Made by a program: the position numbers and the translations under genes
Shown here: positions 59,631 to 64,000 of the stretch, piece after piece
Layout of the letters: every line of letters starts with the position of its first letter
Position numbering within the stretch: the stretch's first letter is position 1
From: Sphingomonas sp.
GTDB taxonomy: Bacteria > Pseudomonadota > Alphaproteobacteria > Sphingomonadales > Sphingomonadaceae
DNA length: 64,000 bases
Reading direction: 5' to 3'
Assembly: GCF_004799495.1 (NCBI RefSeq)
Contig: NZ_SSMY01000002.1
Span: forward strand, 248,001-312,000
Notes under the pieces: generated by a model
Told to the model about the DNA's origin: nothing
Database searches by the model: none
What the model saw: the letters and a program-made list of their open reading frames with translations, nothing else

Positions 59631-60662
59631 TCAATCGGGCACGTCCATCGTGACGCGCGTGCCTTGCTCGTCACTCGCCGTGGTCAGCGTACCCCCGACC
59701 TGGTGCGCGAACGCTTCGATCAGGCGCTGGCCGAGCCCGCCGTCGCGCCGCGCGGTTTTGGGCCCGGGCGGCATGCCCACGCCGTCATCGGCGACGGTAA
59801 GCCGCCAGCCGCCTTCGGCCCGGCGCTTCCATGATACCGCGATGGAGCCGCTCTCACGTCCCCCGAACGCATGTTTGGCGGCGTTGGTGACCAGCTCGTT
59901 GAGGATCAGGCCGATCGACACGGCATGGTCGCGCTCGATCAACGCGGGGTCGGCATCGCAGGCAAGCGTGACGCCACCGCGCAACAACAGCGCGTCGGAC
60001 AGTGTGGCGCACAGATCGTCGAGGTAATCCTTGACGTTGACCTCTCCGCCCTGCGCGCCGCGATAGAGGTGTCGGTGCGCGCGTGCGATGCTGTCGACCC
60101 GCATCATCGCGGCGCTCAGCGCATCCGCTGCCGCGCCCTCGCCGACCCGCCGCCGCTGGATGTCGAGCATCCCCGCGACGATCGCGAAATTATTTTTCAC
60201 GCGATGCTCGAACTCGCTGAGCATCAGGTCGCGGTCGGCGATCTGGCGGTCGCGCTCGGCGGTTGCGCGATGCACGGCGCGGCGAAAGGTTTCGGCGAGG
60301 ATGATGGTCAGCAGCGCCGCGACCGCGATGGCAAACACCGCAAAGCGCGGGTTGACCACCGTTCGCGTCGCCGCTCCTGCAGTCGGCAAATAGACGACAA
60401 AGAAGGTGTAGACGATGGAGATCGCCGCGGTCATCGTGCCCGACTGCCAGCGTGCGATGAGCGTTGCCAGCATCACCGCCGGGAAGACGAGCGCGAACAC
60501 CGCGGATCCCGGCGCGATCGCGTTGACAACCGCGCGGCAGATCTCGATCCCCGCCGCACACAACAACGCAACACCAAGCTGCGTCGCCCAGCGCGGAACG
60601 GTCGGCGCCAGCCGATCCGGCAAATCGAGTTCCCCCAGTCTCGCCATGGCCGAATTCGGCAT
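59631..60662 (-). CDS. Sensor histidine kinase, HWE/HisKA_2 type
   Basis: A 343-residue membrane kinase. Four or so membrane segments (about 27-125) are followed by the dimerisation helix EFEHRVKNNFAIVAGMLD, with the phosphoacceptor His, and an ATP-binding domain with ILNELVTNAAKHAF (N box) and VADDGVGMPPG. Such kinases in sphingomonads feed the general stress or light response. No response regulator is adjacent. ATG at 60662 has GGAGG at seven bases. The membrane domain resembles the DUF4118-type four-helix bundle found in KdpD. Confidence 0.92.
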   Translation of the reverse strand: MPNSAMARLGELDLPDRLAPTVPRWATQLGVALLCAAGIEICRAVVNAIAPGSAVFALVFPAVMLATLIARWQSGTMTAAISIVYTFFVVYLPTAGAATRTVVNPRFAVFAIAVAALLTIILAETFRRAVHRATAERDRQIADRDLMLSEFEHRVKNNFAIVAGMLDIQRRRVGEGAAADALSAAMMRVDSIARAHRHLYRGAQGGEVNVKDYLDDLCATLSDALLLRGGVTLACDADPALIERDHAVSIGLILNELVTNAAKHAFGGRESGSIAVSWKRRAEGGWRLTVADDGVGMPPGPKTARRDGGLGQRLIEAFAHQVGGTLTTASDEQGTRVTMDVPD

Positions 60663-60714
60663 CGTTACGCCTCCGAGAGTCAAGCCGATCCGGGCCAAAA
60701 TTGATCACGATCAA

Positions 60715-61524
60715 TCAGAAAGGTAGGCTGCGGCCCGTGCGGCCGGCGAGATCGATGATGTAATGCCATGCGACGCGCCCCGACCGGCTGCCGCGCCGCG
60801 TCGCCCAGCCGATCGCTTCGTCGGAGTCGAACGGCAAATCAAACCGCGCGGCATAGTTGCGCACGATCGCGAGATAGCCGTCCTGATCGAGCACGTGGAA
60901 CCCGAGGCTCAGTCCGAACCGGTCGGCCAGCGCTAGATGATCGTCGACCGCGTCGCGCGGGTTGATGGCGCTTTCCTGCTCGGCGATGTCGCGGGGGATC
61001 AGGTGGCGGCGGTTGGAGGTGACGACCAGCCGCGCGTTGACCGGTCGCGCCTCCGCCCCGCCCTGCAGCAGCGAGCGCAGCGCTCGGGCGTCGTGCGCCG
61101 CGTCGAACCCGAGATCATCGAGGAACAGGATGTAGGCGCGAGGCAGGCCGTCGATGCGGTCGAACAGCGCGCGCAAGCCCGCCATGTCCGCGACCTCGAT
61201 CAACGCCAGCGCACCGCCGTCGACCTGGACTGCCGCGACCGCGCTCTTCACCAGTGCCGACTTGCCGCTCCCGCGCGCGCCCCATAGCAGTACGTCCTGC
61301 GCGGCATGACCCGCCGCGAGCCGCCGGAAATCCTCGACCAGCGCCTCCTTTTGCGCTTCGACGCCGAGCAACAGGTCGAGCGGTAGCGGATCGAAAGCAC
61401 GCGCCGCGACTAGCCGGCCGTCGCGCCAGACATAGGCAGGGTGCCCCAGCGGATCGGCATCGGCGGGCGCCGGCGGCGCGATCCGCTCGAGCGCGGCGGC
61501 GATGCGGTCGATCGGGTCGGTCAC
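60715..61524 (-). CDS. AAA-type ATP-binding protein, DUF815
   Basis: A 269-residue P-loop ATPase of the DUF815 family. Walker A is GARGSGKS (about 82-89), Walker B LFLDDLGF, and TSNRRHLIPRD is the sensor region. Function unknown, thought to be a DnaA/IstB-like AAA protein. It sits between the TPR protein and the kinase on the same strand, 15 bases after the former. Confidence 0.9.
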   Translation of the reverse strand: MTDPIDRIAAALERIAPPAPADADPLGHPAYVWRDGRLVAARAFDPLPLDLLLGVEAQKEALVEDFRRLAAGHAAQDVLLWGARGSGKSALVKSAVAAVQVDGGALALIEVADMAGLRALFDRIDGLPRAYILFLDDLGFDAAHDARALRSLLQGGAEARPVNARLVVTSNRRHLIPRDIAEQESAINPRDAVDDHLALADRFGLSLGFHVLDQDGYLAIVRNYAARFDLPFDSDEAIGWATRRGSRSGRVAWHYIIDLAGRTGRSLPF

Positions 61525-61539
61525 CGACCCGCGTTACAC

Positions 61540-63582
61540 TCAGCCCAGTGTCTTGAGCAACGCTTGCGCCGGCGCGCGGTCGGTGAAGCTCGCGCCGCCC
61601 AGCGCCAGCGCGATCTGCGCCCTGGCCTCGGCATTGCGGCCGAGGTCGGCATAGGCCTGCGCGAGGTGCCAGCGAATGCCGGGCGCGCGGGGCGCCAACA
61701 GCGCGGCCTTTTCGAGCAAATCCTTCGCCTTGTCCGCGTCCCCCGCGGCATAGAACGCCCAGCCATAAGCGTCGGTCGCGGCAGGGCTCATCGGCGCGAT
61801 CTCATACGCCGCCGCGCCGTAATCGAGCGCGTCATCGTCATTCCCCGCGCCGATATTGGCATAGGTCAGTTCGGCGAGCAGTCCGGCGTCGCGCGACCCG
61901 ACGCGCGAGCGCAGATCCTCCAGCGTGCCGATCGCGCCGTCCCAATCGCGCGCCGCGATCTGCCAGTGCGCGGCGAGCCGAAGCGCGGCGACATTCTCCG
62001 GATGCTGGCCGAGGAAAAGCGCCAGCACGTTGTTCGCCTCCGGCCGACGACCCGCATAGTCGAGCGCATCGACCGTGCGCAGCATCGTCGCTTCGTCGAA
62101 CTTGATGTCGGCGGCGCGGCGGTAAGCGTCGGCGGCGTCCCCAAAACGTCCCATCGTCATCAGCGTGTCGCCGACCAGCAGATGCGCAGCGGGCGCCCCG
62201 GGGTTGGCCGCCGCCAGCGCTTGGGCGCGGTCGAGCGCGCCGCCCGACTGCCCGGCGTCGATCAGTCCGCGGATCATGTCGACCGCGGCGACAGGGTTGC
62301 CGGGATCGTTGTTGGCTGCGTTCGCGAGCACCGCCAGCCCGTCGTCGGTGCCGAACGGCGTCACGCCGTCCGCCGCAGGCCACGCCGCGCGGTCGAGGTA
62401 TTTGGCTGCCCAGTCGCGCTCGCCGGTCGCCTCGAACGCGCGGCCGACCAGCGCCAGCGTGTAGCTGTCGGCGTCGCCGCGCAACGCCACCGGTCGCAGC
62501 ACGTCGAGCGCACCCTTGGCGTCACCCGAGCGGAGCAATGCCGCGCCGAGTAGCCGACGCGCGGTCATGTTGAGCGGCTGGCGTCCAACCAGTTCGCGCC
62601 ACTTGCCGATCGCCTGTTCGTAGGCGCCCGCCTGATAATCGAGCGTCCCGCCGAGTAGCAGTGCGCCGGGGAGGTCGTCGATCGCGCCGCCGGTGCGCTG
62701 CATCAGGCTGCGTGCTAGGTCGTAATTCTGCGCCCGCGCCGCGAGCACGGCCTGGAGGTAGAGCGCCTGCGGGCTGCCCGGTCGTGCCGCGAGTGCACGA
62801 CGCGTCGCGGCGAGCATGTCGGTGTACCGCCCCAGATCGCCGAGCGTCGCGGCATATTCGATCAGCGCGGGGTGGAAATAGGCATCGCGCTGCAACGCCG
62901 CCTCGAACCACGGCAGTGCAGCGGCAAGACCGAACTGTTCGCGCACCAGTTCGCCGCGAAGCGTGAGCGCCTGGAGGTTCGCGTGATCGAGCGCGACCGC
63001 ACGCTGCGCGTTGGCGCTCGCCCCGGCGATGTCTCCGGCGTTGTAGCGGATCCGCGCTAGGTCGGACCAGGCATAGGAGTTGGACGGATCGACACTGAGC
63101 AACTCGCCGAGCAAGGCGATCGCGTCGGGCGACTTGCCTTGCAGCGCCAGCGCTTTCGCCGTTACCCGCGTGGCGTAACCACCAAACCGCGGGTCCGCCT
63201 TGTCCGCCTCCGCCATCGCGCGCTTGGCGTCGCCCTGGATCAGCCAGGCGTCGGCGAGCATCTGGTGCCCGCGCGCCATGTCGAAGCCGTTGGTGGCGGC
63301 GCGGCCGAGTTCGGACTCCGCCCCCACTCCGTCGCCCAGCGCGAGGAACGTCCGCGCCAGCACCGCGTGCGCCAGCCCCCATTTGGGATCGGCCGCGATC
63401 GCCTTTTGCGCATACGACCGTGCCGCGTTGAAATTGCCGTCCTTGAGCAGCCCGAGGCTGAGCACGAGATCGTTCTTCGCCGCGGCGGAATCGGCGCGGG
63501 CCGGGGCGGCGAACGCGAGCGCGACACCGGCGATTGCGGCCAGGGCGGTGCCGCCCAAGGCGACTTTGGCGAGAATCCTCAT
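61540..63582 (-). CDS. TPR-repeat protein downstream of a PrsR-like activator
   Basis: A 680-residue protein with a signal peptide (about 1-30, APARA) and about 16 to 18 tetratricopeptide repeats to the C-terminus, e.g. RSYAQKAIAADPKWGLAHAV and AIGKWRELVGRQPLNMTARR. It should act in the periplasm as a scaffold. The layout and the next gene match the PEP-CTERM/exopolysaccharide loci, where a TPR lipoprotein (PrsT) accompanies PrsR, but no lipobox cysteine is seen here. The start overlaps the stop of the activator gene by ATGA. Confidence 0.88.
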   Translation of the reverse strand: MRILAKVALGGTALAAIAGVALAFAAPARADSAAAKNDLVLSLGLLKDGNFNAARSYAQKAIAADPKWGLAHAVLARTFLALGDGVGAESELGRAATNGFDMARGHQMLADAWLIQGDAKRAMAEADKADPRFGGYATRVTAKALALQGKSPDAIALLGELLSVDPSNSYAWSDLARIRYNAGDIAGASANAQRAVALDHANLQALTLRGELVREQFGLAAALPWFEAALQRDAYFHPALIEYAATLGDLGRYTDMLAATRRALAARPGSPQALYLQAVLAARAQNYDLARSLMQRTGGAIDDLPGALLLGGTLDYQAGAYEQAIGKWRELVGRQPLNMTARRLLGAALLRSGDAKGALDVLRPVALRGDADSYTLALVGRAFEATGERDWAAKYLDRAAWPAADGVTPFGTDDGLAVLANAANNDPGNPVAAVDMIRGLIDAGQSGGALDRAQALAAANPGAPAAHLLVGDTLMTMGRFGDAADAYRRAADIKFDEATMLRTVDALDYAGRRPEANNVLALFLGQHPENVAALRLAAHWQIAARDWDGAIGTLEDLRSRVGSRDAGLLAELTYANIGAGNDDDALDYGAAAYEIAPMSPAATDAYGWAFYAAGDADKAKDLLEKAALLAPRAPGIRWHLAQAYADLGRNAEARAQIALALGGASFTDRAPAQALLKTLG

Positions 63583-64000
63583 GCGCGGTCCTGGGCTTGG
63601 AGGTCGTAGCTCTTGAGCAAATCGTAGAGCGTCGGGCGGCTGATCCCGAGCAGCTTGGCAGTGTTCGAAATATTGCCCTCGGCGCGGGCGAGCGCGTGGC
63701 GGATCGCCTTGCGGTCGGCGGTTTCGCGCACCGCCTTCAGGTTGATCGCCTCGGGCTCGTCGCTGCCGCCCAGGTCGAGGTCGGCGGCGGTGACGTGCTT
63801 GCCGTCGGCCATGATCACCGCGCGCTTCATGCGGTTTTCGAGCTCGCGGACGTTGCCCGCCCAACCCCACGCGTCGATCGCCGCCAGCGCATCGGGCGAC
63901 AGGCCCGACAACGGCCGGTTCATCGCTTTGGCATAATGGTGGAGGAAATGCCGCGCGAGCAGCACCGCGTCGCCTGTGCGCTCGGCAAGGCTCGGGATGC
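63579..64000 (-). CDS. prsR: Sigma54-dependent activator, PrsR-like (5' end outside the window)
   Basis: The C-terminal 139 residues of a sigma54 activator are visible. The end of the AAA domain (WGWAGNVRELENRMKRAVIM) is followed by a Fis-type helix-turn-helix (NISNTAKLLGISRPTLYDLLKSYDL). The sequence MADGKHVTAADL and LYDLLKSYDLQ resembles PrsR, the PEP-CTERM locus regulator, more than NtrC; the receiver and most of the AAA domain lie beyond the right edge, so the name is a probable one. Its stop overlaps the start of the TPR gene. Confidence 0.8.
   Translation of the reverse strand, partial: IPSLAERTGDAVLLARHFLHHYAKAMNRPLSGLSPDALAAIDAWGWAGNVRELENRMKRAVIMADGKHVTAADLDLGGSDEPEAINLKAVRETADRKAIRHALARAEGNISNTAKLLGISRPTLYDLLKSYDLQAQDRA

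Overview
The window is GC-rich chromosomal DNA from an alphaproteobacterium, most likely a Sphingomonas-type member of the Sphingomonadaceae. The basis is gene content and style: many small secreted proteins and lipoproteins (DUF3617, DUF2059, CHRD), a TorF-type porin, a class I fumarase, an HWE/HisKA_2 histidine kinase, a PrsR-like regulator next to a TPR protein, and GANTC and CtrA-like motifs. No rRNA, tRNA, CRISPR array, intact insertion sequence or prophage was seen.

Layout. 1-6.7 kb: end of a secreted amidase, a structured leader transcript, small secreted proteins, uvrB, and a divergent pair of DUF3617 lipoproteins. 6.8-12.9 kb: metallo-hydrolase, soluble chemoreceptor, class I fumarase, GST plus reductase, and a divergent HxlR regulator. 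13-16.9 kb: GGDEF-EAL-PilZ protein and a PhyH-type dioxygenase. 17-21.7 kb: ribonucleotide reductase nrdA and nrdB, separated by a repeat-flanked DUF559 gene and small genes. 21.8-25.7 kb is the most accessory-looking part: a Cys-rich microprotein, an MT-A70 methylase with a BglII-like nuclease, a decayed gene, an orphan terminase-small-subunit-like gene, an inverted-repeat element and a pentapeptide-repeat secreted protein. 25.7-32 kb: small envelope proteins, cytochrome c', a nuclease, ExbD, a Bcr/CflA exporter. 32-41 kb: 2OG oxygenase, homoserine dehydrogenase, Mrp ATPase, hflKC, degP. 41-46.7 kb: candidate small RNA/attenuator, M20 hydrolase, acetyltransferase, OPT transporter. 45.4-53 kb: GH130-glycosyltransferase pair, queF, rhodanese, cystathionine beta-lyase, MscS channel. 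53-64 kb: porin, MerC-like protein with Zur, then a long leftward run ending in a TPR protein and the 3' part of a PrsR-like activator.

How the parts connect. NrdA and NrdB make deoxynucleotides. The 415 bases upstream of nrdA are unusually dense: a LexA-type direct repeat, a perfect 15-bp palindrome, a tandem 13-bp repeat that carries two GANTC sites, a CtrA-like motif, a sigma70-like promoter, and a leader whose first bases can pair with a segment 117 bases downstream. HflK-HflC and DegP form an envelope quality-control block. The GH130 enzyme and the two-domain glycosyltransferase look like one glycan pathway. Zur-like palindromes occur upstream of the MerC-like gene next to zur and upstream of a solitary exbD, suggesting one zinc regulon. 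The strongest candidates for undescribed elements are two structured leaders (812-1100 and 17186-17330), a terminator hairpin that abuts a start codon (41429-41464), and the repeat-flanked DUF559 unit. All structure and motif calls were made by eye.
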